From Arthrobacter burdickii (GTDB lineage: Bacteria > Actinomycetota > Actinomycetes > Actinomycetales > Micrococcaceae), in assembly GCF_030433645.1 (NCBI RefSeq), contig NZ_JAROCG010000001.1, positions 1-64,000 of the forward strand: a stretch of DNA of 64,000 bases, read 5' to 3'. The notes under the pieces are model-generated. The model had not been told where the DNA came from. It made no database searches and saw only the letters and a program-made list of their open reading frames with translations. Below, one piece after another: positions 38,255 through 47,200 of the stretch. The translations under genes were made by a program, and so were the position numbers. Position 1 is the first letter of the stretch; every line of letters begins with the position of its first letter.

Positions 38255-39790
38255 GTGAAGGGACGTCCACAGGTGACTGTGCCTATGAACGCTGAGAAGA
38301 CAACCATCCCGGGCGAAGGCCGGCCGGGCCTGGGTGCCCAGCTGCTCCGGCGTAAACCTCTCGACCAGATGGTCGGCGAAGCCGGAAGTGATGGCGGAGG
38401 TGCGCCGCTCGTGCGCAGCTTCGGGGTTCTCCAGCTGACCATGATCAGCGTCGGTGCCACGCTGGGCACGGGCATCCTCGTGATCCTGGGCGAGTCGGTT
38501 CCGCTGGCAGGTCCGGCGATCTGGATATCCTTCGTCCTCGCCGGCCTGGCCGCGCTGTTCTCCGCCGCTTCCTACGCCGAGATGGCCGGGCTGGTGCCCG
38601 TCGCCGGCTCCAGCTACTCGTACTCCTACGCGACCATGGGTGAAGGGATGGCCTGGATCTGCGGCTGGTGCCTGGTGCTCGAGTACGCGGTGTCCGTCGC
38701 CGCCGTCGCGGTCGGCGCGGGCCAGTACGTCAACGAGACGCTGGCCGGGTTCGGCCAGTTCCTGCCCGCTGCACTGTCCCAGCCCCCGGGCGACGGCGGC
38801 GTCGTGAACATCCCCGCGATGGCGATCGTGCTGCTCTCCATGGTGCTCCTGGTCCGGGGAGCGCGTGAAAGCGCCCGGATCAACACGGCCATCGTCGTCA
38901 TCAAGGTGTGCATCCTGCTGTTCTTCTGCGCGGTGGCCTTCACCGCCTTCGACGCCGGCAATTTCGAGCCGCTCCTGCCCATGGGTGCGGCCGGCGTCTC
39001 GGCCGCGGCCTCCCGCGTGTTCTTCTCCTACATCGGCTTCGATGCCGCCTCCACTGCCGGCGAGGAAGCCCGGAACCCCAAGCGCGATCTCCCCCGTGCC
39101 ATCCTGCTGTCCATGCTCATCGTGACCAGCGTGTACGTCCTCGTCGCCGTCGCCGCCATCGGGGCGCGCCCGTGGGGCTGGTTCGACGGAACGGAAGCGG
39201 CCCTGGTGCAGATCCTGCAGGAGCTCACGGGCCGGCCCTGGATCGCCCTCGTCTTCTCCGCCGGTGCCGTGCTCGCGATCGCGAGCATCGTGTTGACCGT
39301 CCTGTACGGCCAGACGCGCATCCTCCTGTCGATGTCCCGCGACGGACTCGTTCCCCCCGTCTTCGGGCGGGTCTCGCGCCGGACGGGGACACCCGTCGCC
39401 GGAACGCTCATCGTCGGCACCGTCGTCGCCGTGACCGCGGGACTGGTCCCGCTCGGAGAGCTTGCCGACGCGACCAGCATCGGCACCCTCTTCGCGTTCG
39501 CGCTGGTCAACGTCGCGGTGGTCTACCTGCGCCGCAACCGGCCGGACCTCCCGCGCAGCTTCCGCGTCCCGTTCTACCCCGTCACACCCGTACTGGGAAC
39601 GCTGATGTGCGCCTACCTCATGGCCAACCTGGGCGCCGCCACGTGGCTCGTCTTCGGAGTGTGGATGCTCGTGGGCATCGCCATCTACGTCGGCTACGGG
39701 CGCCGGCACTCCAAGGTCGCGGCCCTCAGCGAACTGGAGTACCGCACACTGACCGCCAAGCCCTCGACCATCAAGGAGACGCACTCGTGA
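38255..39790 (+). CDS. APC-superfamily amino-acid permease, probable lysine importer
   Basis: 511 residues from GTG 38255 (GGAAAG eight bases upstream; ATG 38285 is an alternative). About 12 membrane helices; the first carries the APC glycine motif ISVGATLGTGILVI and helix 6 region SRVFFSYIGFDAASTAGEEARNPKRDLPRA, typical of cationic amino-acid transporters. Its stop overlaps the next start (GTGA), so it is translated with the lysine monooxygenase gene. Lysine as substrate is inferred from that link. Confidence 0.88.
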   Translation: MKGRPQVTVPMNAEKTTIPGEGRPGLGAQLLRRKPLDQMVGEAGSDGGGAPLVRSFGVLQLTMISVGATLGTGILVILGESVPLAGPAIWISFVLAGLAALFSAASYAEMAGLVPVAGSSYSYSYATMGEGMAWICGWCLVLEYAVSVAAVAVGAGQYVNETLAGFGQFLPAALSQPPGDGGVVNIPAMAIVLLSMVLLVRGARESARINTAIVVIKVCILLFFCAVAFTAFDAGNFEPLLPMGAAGVSAAASRVFFSYIGFDAASTAGEEARNPKRDLPRAILLSMLIVTSVYVLVAVAAIGARPWGWFDGTEAALVQILQELTGRPWIALVFSAGAVLAIASIVLTVLYGQTRILLSMSRDGLVPPVFGRVSRRTGTPVAGTLIVGTVVAVTAGLVPLGELADATSIGTLFAFALVNVAVVYLRRNRPDLPRSFRVPFYPVTPVLGTLMCAYLMANLGAATWLVFGVWMLVGIAIYVGYGRRHSKVAALSELEYRTLTAKPSTIKETHS

Positions 39791-41487
39791 CCACCGCCAC
39801 CGAACTCCCGGCCGACGATCTCGCGGCCGACCGCCAGGCAGCCTCCCCGATCACCATGCTGAACCCGGACTTCCCGTTCAGCTACGACCACTACCTCGCC
39901 CACCCCGATGGCCTGGGGTCGGTCCCGGAGGAACTGCTCGGGACCGAGGTCGCGGTCATCGGCGCCGGACTCTCCGGCCTCGTCACGGCCTACGAGCTGA
40001 TGAAGCTGGGGCTCCGGCCGGTGGTCTACGAGGCGGACCAGATCGGCGGACGCCTCCGGACAGCGGCCTTCCCCGCGGCGCCCGGCGTCGTGGCGGACCT
40101 GGGGGGCATGCGCTTCCCCGTGTCCGGCAGGGCCTTCTACCACTACGTGGACCTGCTGGGAGTGGAGACCGAGGCCTTCCCCAACCCGCTCTCGTCGGCC
40201 TCCTCCAGCACCGTGATCGAACTGGCCGGTAAGAAGCACTACGCCACCACACCGGAGGACCTTCCTCCCTTCTTCCAGGAGGTGGCCGACGCCTGGAAGG
40301 CAGCAATCAACGACGGCGCCAGATTCACCGAGATGCAGGATGCCATCCGCTCGCGGGACACGGGCCGGATCAAGGAACTCTGGAACGACCTGCTGCCGCG
40401 AATGGACGAGCAGACCTTCTACGGCTTCATCGCCGCGAGCAAGGCCTTCAAGGAGGCAGGGTTCGCCCATCGGGAGGCTTTCGGGCAGGTGGGCTTCGGC
40501 ACCGGAGGCTGGGACACGGACTTCCCCAACTCCATCCTGGAGATCCTCCGGGTGGTCTACACGGACGCGGACGACCAGCACCGCCTCATCCGCGGAGGAG
40601 CGCAGCGCCTGCCGGAGGCCCTGTGGCACCACGCGCCGTCGGGGATGAGGCACTGGCCGGAGGGGACCTCCCTCGCGTCCCTGCACTCGGGTTCACCCCA
40701 CGGCGCCGTGGGCAGGATCAGCCGGGACCCTGACGGCGACCTGCGCATCCGCGAACGGTGGGGTCGCGAAGCCAGCTATCCGGCCGTCGTGACCACGTGC
40801 CAGTCCTGGCTGCTGTCCACCCGGATCCACACCCAGGAAGCGCTGTTCCCTGCCGACCTCTGGACCGCGATGGAACGGTCGCACTACATGCAGTCGTCGA
40901 AGACCTTCGTGATGGTGGACCGGCCCTTCTGGAAGGACATCGATCCGGAGACGGGCCAGGAAGTCCTGTCCATGACCCTGACCGACCGGCTGAACCGCGC
41001 CACCTACCTGCTGGACAACGGACCGGACAAGCCCGCGGTCATCCTGCTGTCCTACACCTGGAACGACGACGCGCTGAAGTGGCTGGCCCTGGACGCGGAC
41101 GAGCGCGTGGAACTCATGCTGCACTCGCTGGAGCAGATCTACCCGGGCGTGGACATCGCCAGCCACATCGTGGGACAGCCCATCACCGTGTCATGGGAGG
41201 CGGATCCGAACTTCATGGGCGCCTTCAAGGCGAACCTGCCGGGCCACTACCGGTACCAGCAGCGGCTGTTCACGCACTTCAAGCAGGACGCCCTCCCGGA
41301 GGGCCAGCGTGGCATCTTCCTGGCCGGTGACGACATCTCCTTCACCGCCGGCTGGGCGGAAGGCGCCGTGACGACGGGCCTGAATGCCGTGTGGGGCGTG
41401 GTGAACCACCTGGGCGGATCGTCCGCACCGGGCAATCCAGGTCCCGGTGACCTGCTCGACGCGATCGGGCCGATCAGCCTCGACTGA
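39787..41487 (+). CDS. davB: L-lysine 2-monooxygenase (DavB-like flavoprotein)
   Basis: 566 residues, flavin amine-oxidase superfamily. It has the dinucleotide-binding VIGAGLSGLVTAYE, the Arg motif GGRLRTAAF, GGMRFPVSGRAFYHYVD, the central GQVGFGTGGWDTDFPNS and the C-terminal FAD motif FLAGDDISFTAGWAEGAV. The length and these segments match my memory of Pseudomonas putida DavB, which converts L-lysine to 5-aminovaleramide with O2; tryptophan 2-monooxygenase is the nearest alternative. GTG at 39787 overlaps the permease stop. The DavA-like amidase gene lies convergent just downstream, which supports the lysine assignment. Confidence 0.88.
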   Translation: MTTATELPADDLAADRQAASPITMLNPDFPFSYDHYLAHPDGLGSVPEELLGTEVAVIGAGLSGLVTAYELMKLGLRPVVYEADQIGGRLRTAAFPAAPGVVADLGGMRFPVSGRAFYHYVDLLGVETEAFPNPLSSASSSTVIELAGKKHYATTPEDLPPFFQEVADAWKAAINDGARFTEMQDAIRSRDTGRIKELWNDLLPRMDEQTFYGFIAASKAFKEAGFAHREAFGQVGFGTGGWDTDFPNSILEILRVVYTDADDQHRLIRGGAQRLPEALWHHAPSGMRHWPEGTSLASLHSGSPHGAVGRISRDPDGDLRIRERWGREASYPAVVTTCQSWLLSTRIHTQEALFPADLWTAMERSHYMQSSKTFVMVDRPFWKDIDPETGQEVLSMTLTDRLNRATYLLDNGPDKPAVILLSYTWNDDALKWLALDADERVELMLHSLEQIYPGVDIASHIVGQPITVSWEADPNFMGAFKANLPGHYRYQQRLFTHFKQDALPEGQRGIFLAGDDISFTAGWAEGAVTTGLNAVWGVVNHLGGSSAPGNPGPGDLLDAIGPISLD

Positions 41488-41538
41488 CCTCGTCATCAGC
41501 GCGCCGGAAACACCCACCCCAGAACGAAAGGCTCCCCC

Positions 41539-41670
41539 ATGCTGTCGTCCGTCCTCCCCGCTCCCGCAGCTAGCCCCTCACCGGCACCGTCCGCCGACGA
41601 CGGCACTCTGCCGGCGGATGCGCCCTGTGCGCCCCGCTGCGAGTACTGCTTCGGCCCGGAGACGGACTAG
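41539..41670 (+). CDS. 43-residue Cys-rich peptide, CX3CX2C motif, unknown function
   Basis: An open frame too short for usual gene callers, 51 bases after davB. ATG 41539 is preceded by AAAGG with seven-base spacing, better than many starts here. The N-terminal half is Ala/Pro/Ser-rich with a short hydrophobic start; the C-terminal part holds three Cys in CAPRCEYCFGPETD (Cys 30, 34, 37). The spacing CX3CX2C is that of radical-SAM iron-sulfur motifs, but the rest of that fold is missing, so a small metal-binding peptide, a modified-peptide precursor or an unstable leader are other options. A strong hairpin follows at 41716. Codon use is like its neighbours. I do not recognise it. Confidence 0.55.
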   Translation: MLSSVLPAPAASPSPAPSADDGTLPADAPCAPRCEYCFGPETD

Positions 41671-41715
41671 GCCGGCTCCCCCGCCGGCCCGGGATGTAGG
41701 GGCATCCCGACGAGG

Positions 41716-41753
41716 AACGACAAGGGGCCTTCCGCGGAAGGCCCCTTGTCGTT
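41716..41753. terminator. Bidirectional terminator between the davB operon and davA
   Basis: Perfect 38-base palindrome whose last base is also the last base of the davA stop codon. Serves both convergent units. Confidence 0.85.
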
Positions 41754-42586
41754 CAGGCGCTGTTCTCCCAGGTCCTGTACACCTCGGGGCGGCGCTCCCG
41801 GAGGTAGGGGACGTCGTCGCGCGCGGCGCGCACAGCGTCCGGGGCGATCTCGGCGAACAGGAGGGTGGGGGCGTGTCCGGCCGCGGCGAGCAGGGAACCA
41901 TCCGGCCCGGCGACGACGCTTCCGCCCTCGAAGTCGTAGACGTCCTCGCGGCCGCTGTGGTTCGCGTACGCGACGACGAGCTGGCTCTCCAGTGCACGGG
42001 ACCGGATGATGACCTGCGGCACGGACTCGAACCCGGCGGACAGGGCGGTCGGTACCAGCAGCAGCTCCGCGCCCCGCGTGGCTGCGGCCCGCACCGCCTC
42101 GGGGAACTCGACGTCGTAGCAGATCAGCAGGGACGTCCGGACTCCGTTGAACTCGACGACGCCGGGAGGATCCTGGGCGGGGACGAACGCCGCACGCTCC
42201 TCCGCGCCGAAGAGGTGGACCTTCCCGTAGTGGAGGACCGGAACCCCGTCGGCGTCCAGGAGGGTGGCCGTGATCTGCCATCCATTGCCGTCGGAGCTGC
42301 CGTCGGAGGTGTCCCCTAGCTCCTCCGGCGTGGCGGGAAGGCTGTACACCAGGCCGATGCCGTGCCGCCGTGCGATCCCGGCAAGGCGCTGCCGAACCCC
42401 CGGCAGCACCGCGGGATCCAGTTCGGCGGCGAGGCGCTGGGGTGCATACCCGACCGGAAAGAGCTCCGGCGTCAGGAGGATGTCCGCCCCTGCCTGCGAG
42501 GCACGCCCGGCTGCCTCGTCGATGGTCCGGAGATTCGCCTCGACGTTCAGGACTTCGGCATGGGCCTGCAGGACGGACAGCAGCAT
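41753..42586 (-). CDS. davA: Nitrilase-family amidase (5-aminovaleramidase, DavA-like)
   Basis: 277 residues from ATG 42586 (AGGTGG six bases upstream on the minus strand; a GTG at 42595 is the alternative). The catalytic triad is visible: Glu in LLTPELFPVGY, Lys in LHYGKVHLFG and Cys in SLLICYDVEFPE. The sequence around LICYDVEFPEAVR and the C-terminal DVPYLRERRPEVYR is close to DavA, which hydrolyses 5-aminovaleramide to 5-aminovalerate. Convergent position next to the davB-like gene supports this. A general carbon-nitrogen hydrolase role cannot be excluded. Confidence 0.82.
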   Translation of the reverse strand: MLLSVLQAHAEVLNVEANLRTIDEAAGRASQAGADILLTPELFPVGYAPQRLAAELDPAVLPGVRQRLAGIARRHGIGLVYSLPATPEELGDTSDGSSDGNGWQITATLLDADGVPVLHYGKVHLFGAEERAAFVPAQDPPGVVEFNGVRTSLLICYDVEFPEAVRAAATRGAELLLVPTALSAGFESVPQVIIRSRALESQLVVAYANHSGREDVYDFEGGSVVAGPDGSLLAAAGHAPTLLFAEIAPDAVRAARDDVPYLRERRPEVYRTWENSA

Positions 42587-42735
42587 CGGTACCACCTCGG
42601 TTGTGACGGCCCCGGAAGAGTCCGGGGTGCTCTCCCCAGTTTAATCGGCGCGGCATCCGCTGACCGGGTCGTTTCGTCCCACGGGCAGGAGCCTCCGGGC
42701 ACATCGCCCGCGGTGGCTGCACGCGCGCGGTGCTC

Positions 42736-43710
42736 CTAGGGCATCAGCAGCAGGATCTTGCCGGTGTGCTCCCCGGCGTCGAAATAGGCGTGGGCCTCGG
42801 CCACCTGCGCCAGGGGGAAGGTCCGATCCACGAACGGCCGAACGGCGCCGGTCGCCACGAGCGGCCAGACACTCTCGCGCACCGCTGCCATGATGGCTGC
42901 CTTCTCGGCGACGGGCCGTGCCCGCAGGGTGGTTCCCGCGATGCTCGCCCGCCTGCCCATGAGCGCTCCGAGGTCGAGTTCGGCCGTCGCTCCGCCCTGC
43001 AGTCCGATGACGACGAGCCGCCCGCCGGTCGCGAGGGCCTGGATGTTGCGTGCCAGGTATTTCGCGCCCACGACGTCGAGGATGACGTCGGCACCCCGGC
43101 CGTCGGTCGCCGCCATCAACTCCTGGACGAAGTCCTGCTCCCGGTAGTTGACGAGGGTCCGTACGCCGAGGGAGCGGGCGACGTCGAGCTTCGCGGCGGA
43201 CCCGGCGGTCACATGCGGCACCGCCCCCAGGGCGAGGCTCACCTGGATGGCCATCACGCCGATGCCACCTGACGCCCCGTGGATCAGGACGTCGTCGCCC
43301 GGCGCGAGGCCGGCCTGCAGGACGAGGTTCGACCACACGGTCGCGGCGGTCTCGGGAAGCGCGGCGGCCTCCACGAGGTCCACGCCCTCCGGTGCCCGGA
43401 CCACCTGCCCGGCCGGCACCACCACCTTCTCCGCGTACCCTCCACCCGCCAGCAGGGCGACGACGGCGTCCCCTTCGGCGAACTGCGAGTCGCCCGCGTC
43501 CGCGATGGTGCCGGACACCTCGAGGCCGGGCACCGGGGACGCACCCGCGGGCGGCGGATAGTAGCCGCGCCGCTGCTGCACATCGGCCCGGTTCAGCCCG
43601 GCCGCGACGACGTCGATGAGTACCTCGCCCGCACCCGGCACCGGATCGTCGACCTCCTGCACGGAGAGGACCTCCGGCCCGCCTGCCCCCTCGATCACCA
43701 CTGCGCGCAT
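42736..43710 (-). CDS. NAD(P)H quinone oxidoreductase (PIG3-like, medium-chain dehydrogenase family)
   Basis: 324 residues. Zinc-free medium-chain reductase: N-terminal GroES-like domain (AGLNRADVQQRRGYYPPP, PVPGLEVSGTI) and a Rossmann half with IHGASGGIGVMAIQ, plus NYREQDFVQEL. The catalytic zinc Cys/His of alcohol dehydrogenases are missing, which places it with quinone oxidoreductase / PIG3 enzymes. ATG 43710 has GGGAGG upstream on the minus strand. No operon partners. Confidence 0.87.
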   Translation of the reverse strand: MRAVVIEGAGGPEVLSVQEVDDPVPGAGEVLIDVVAAGLNRADVQQRRGYYPPPAGASPVPGLEVSGTIADAGDSQFAEGDAVVALLAGGGYAEKVVVPAGQVVRAPEGVDLVEAAALPETAATVWSNLVLQAGLAPGDDVLIHGASGGIGVMAIQVSLALGAVPHVTAGSAAKLDVARSLGVRTLVNYREQDFVQELMAATDGRGADVILDVVGAKYLARNIQALATGGRLVVIGLQGGATAELDLGALMGRRASIAGTTLRARPVAEKAAIMAAVRESVWPLVATGAVRPFVDRTFPLAQVAEAHAYFDAGEHTGKILLLMP

Positions 43711-43769
43711 GCGATCCTCCCGTCCCTCGGTATTTGGGCGTCACCGCCCTTCGTGAAACACTAGCGGCG

Positions 43770-43857
43770 GGAAGGTTGTCCGAGCGGCCGAAGGAGCTGG
43801 TCTTGAAAACCAGTGGGCGGTTACCCCGTCTCAAGGGTTCGAATCCCTTACCTTCCG
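43770..43857 (+). tRNA. tRNA-Ser (TGA anticodon)
   Basis: 88 bases. Acceptor GGAAGGT pairs with ACCTTCC, anticodon stem-loop gives TGA (loop CTTGAAA), and a long variable arm typical of serine tRNA is present. CCA is not encoded (CCC follows the discriminator). Confidence 0.95.
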
Positions 43858-43863
43858 CCCATC

Positions 43864-43897
43864 AGGAGGCCCCGCACGGCGGGGCCTCCTTTCTTTT
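43864..43897 (+). terminator. Terminator after tRNA-Ser(TGA)
   Basis: Perfect 12-base stem (43864-43875 with 43879-43890), three-base loop, then TTCTTTT. Confidence 0.85.
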
Positions 43898-44224
43898 CGG
43901 GACAAAGCGGACGCCGACCGGGAGATCCGTGCTTCGTCGGGGACGCGCCCGGCATGATGCGACGGACACGCCGGTGGACGGAACGCTCAAGGGTGCAGGA
44001 AGACAGCGCGATGCGTCCACAGATCCCTGCCGATAGCTCCTGTTGTTCCGGGCCCTCTGGTCTTTTAGTAACCCATTGTTAACGATGTTCTGGTTGGCTC
44101 CTCCCGGGGACGGAATTGTCACCTGTGTCACATATGGTGCTTTTGCCAACGCGCCGCCCATCGACGGTCGGCGGGCTTCACTCGCGGCTGCTGGGCAGCC
44201 ATCGTCAAGGAGAAGAACGAACGA
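43898..44224 (+). other. Leader region of the secreted nuclease gene, no other gene
   Basis: About 330 bases without a supportable gene. An A/T-richer block (about 44056-44096) and TATGGT at 44133-44138 may hold the promoter of the secreted nuclease gene. AAGGAG at 44207-44212 is its ribosome binding site. No tandem phosphate-box spacing was found although the product would suit phosphate control. Confidence 0.45.
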
Positions 44225-47200
44225 ATGGTTTATTCGTCATGGAAGGGAGCGCTCGGTGCGGCGCTGTCGGTGGGGCTGATCGCCTCACCGATGATCGCAC
44301 TGCCGGCCAACGCCGTGGAGACACCACCGGCAACGGCATCTGCCGCAGCCACCGGCGTCATCATCAACGAGGCCTATCTGTCGGGTGGCTCCGCGGGGAC
44401 GCCGTTCACCAACAAGTACGTGGAGCTCTACAACCCGACCGACGCACCGGTGAGCCTCGACGGCTGGTCGCTGCAGTACCGTGCGCCGGGGTCCCCCGCG
44501 ACACCCGCTGCGACCGCGCTTCGGGGCACCATCCCGGCCAAGGGCTATTTCCTGATCCAGGGTGGCTCCAACGGCACCGCCGGGTCAGCTCTGCCCACCC
44601 CTGACCTCGCGACGGGCCTCAACCCCGGCGCCGCCGGCGGCGTCCTCGTGCTGTCCGATCAGGCCGCGACCGTCGGTGCCCTCCGCATCGGCAGCATCGT
44701 CGGCACGCCCGGCGTCGTCGATGCCCTGGGCTATGGCACGGCCAACGCGTTCGAAGGCACGGCCGCACCGACGCCCGGCGCCGGAAGCACGAAGTCCGCC
44801 AACCGGACCGGCTTCGCTGACACGGACAACAACGGTGCCGACTTCACGCTGCAGGACACGACGCCGATGAACAGCGCGTCGACCGGAGGCTCCACGCCGA
44901 CGCCGACGCCGACGCCGACTCCGACCCCGACGGTTCCTCCCACGCCGGGCGCGGTCGTCCCCATCCGTGACATCCAGGGCACCGGGACCGCCACGCCGCT
45001 CTCCGGCCAGACGGTCACCACGCGCGGCAAGGTCACCGCCGCATACCCCACGGGCGGATTCGCCGGCTTCTACCTCCAGACCGCGGGCAGTTCGGCAGCA
45101 GCCGATCAGACCGCGTCGGACGCCATCTTCGTCTTCTCCCCCGACACGGTCGCGTCCGTGGCCGTGGGTGACTACGTCGAAGTCACCGGTACCGCCGGGG
45201 AGTTCTTCAACCTGACGCAGCTCACCGTCCCCGCCGGCGGCACCACGAAGCTCACCGAGGCAGCCGAGGAGCCCAAGGCCTCCAGCATCGCCCTGCCCGC
45301 CACCGACGCCGCACGTGAAGCCGTCGAGGGCATGCTCTTCCAGCCCTCCGGCGCCTACACGGTCGCCGACAACTACACGCTCAACCAGTACGGCGAGGTC
45401 ACCCTCGCGGCCGGCACCGAGCGCCTCCTCCAGCCCACCGACGTCGCACGTCCGGGCACCCCCGAGAATGCAGCGGTCATCGCCGACAACGCAGCCCGGA
45501 GCATCCGGCTCGACGACGGCGCCACGACCAACTTCTTCACCCAGGCCAACCGCGGCAAGGTACTCCCGTACCTCACGGCGTCCCAGCCGGTCCGCGTGGG
45601 CTACAGCGCTGCGTTCACCTCTCCGGTGGTCCTCGACTACCGCAACAGCGCGTGGAAGTTCCAGCCGCTCTCTGAACTGAACGGCGCGACCCCCGACGCA
45701 CAGCCCGTGCAGTTCGCCGGCGAGCGCCCGGCCGCGCCCCAGCCGGTCGGCGGCAACCTGAAGATCGCCTCATTCAACGTGCTGAACTACTTCCCCACCA
45801 CCGGTGAGGAGCTCACCGGGTGCAAGTACTTCACGGACCGCGCCGGCAACCCGATCACCATCGACGGCGGCTGCGACTCCCGCGGCGCCGCGAACAAGGA
45901 GAACCTCGAGCGCCAGGAAGCGAAGATCGTCGCCGCGATCAATGGCCTCGGCGCCGACGTCGTCACCCTCATGGAGGTCGAGAACTCCGCCAAGTTCGGC
46001 AAGGACCGCGACTTCGCCCTCGCCACCCTCGTCGAGGCGCTGAACGAGAAGGCCCCCGGCACCTGGGACTACGTCCGCTCCCCCGCGGCCGTCCCCGCCC
46101 TCGCCGACGAGGACTTCATCCGCACCGCGCTGATCTACAAGAAGGCCGTCGCTGAACCCGTCGGCGAGTCGGTCATCCTCAACGACAACGTGGTGTTCTC
46201 GAATGCCCGCAAGCCCCTCGCACAGGCCTTCAAACCGGTCGGCGGCAGCGACGCGGAGACCTTCCTCACGATCGTCAACCACCTCAAGTCCAAGGGCTCC
46301 GGCCCGAGCTCCGGCGGCAACGCCGACACCGGTGACGGCCAGGGCGCCTGGAACGCCGCGCGCGTCGCCCAGGCACAGGCCCTCGTGGGCTTCGCCGACT
46401 CCATGAAGGCGGCGGCGAAGACCGACAAGGTCTTCCTGACCGGCGACTTCAACGCCTACACGATGGAGGACCCCATGCAGGTCCTCTACGACGCCGGGTA
46501 TGTCGACCAGGGCAAGAAGGACGGCAAGTACTCCTACGTCTTCTCGGGCCTCAGCGGATCCCTCGACCACGTCCTCGCGTCACCCGCGGCGGACGCCACC
46601 GTCACGGGCGTGGACACGTGGAACATCAACTCGGCGGAGTCGGTCGCCCTCGAGTACAGCCGCTTCAACAACAACGTCACCGACTACTACGTAGCCGACC
46701 CGTATCGCGCCAGCGACCACGACCCCGTGATCGTCGGCATGAACCTCGCACCGGCCGACACGACCGCGGAGCTCAACCTGCTCAACATCAACGATTTCCA
46801 CGGTCGGATCGACGCCAACACGGTCCGGTTCGCGGGCACGGTCGAGAAGCTGCGCGCCGAGTTCGGCGAGGACAAGACGGCCTTCCTCTCGGCCGGTGAC
46901 AACATCGGTGCGTCGCTGTTCGCCTCCGCCCTGCAGGACGACAAGCCGACCCTCGATGTCCTCGACGCGCTGGACCTCCGGGCATCGGCCGTGGGCAACC
47001 ACGAGTTCGACAGGGGCTTCGGGGACCTGACCGGACGCGTCGCCGACACGGCGGACTTCCCCTATCTCGGTGCGAACGTCTACGCCAAGGGCACCACCGA
47101 GCCCGCACTGGATGAATACTCGATCATCACCGTCGACGGCGTCGATGTCGCAGTGATCGGCGTCGTCACCGAGGAGACGGCGACGCTCGTCAGTCCCGGC

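Noticed and set aside
41539-41670. The 43-residue peptide as a radical-SAM enzyme fragment
   Set aside because: Only the CX3CX2C spacing fits; there is no barrel sequence and no downstream frame that continues it in any frame before the terminator.
44060-44224. PHO box upstream of the secreted nuclease-nucleotidase
   Set aside because: GTTAA, GTTCT and GTCAC strings occur but with 6-, 9- and 25-base spacing, not the 11-base phase seen before phoU.
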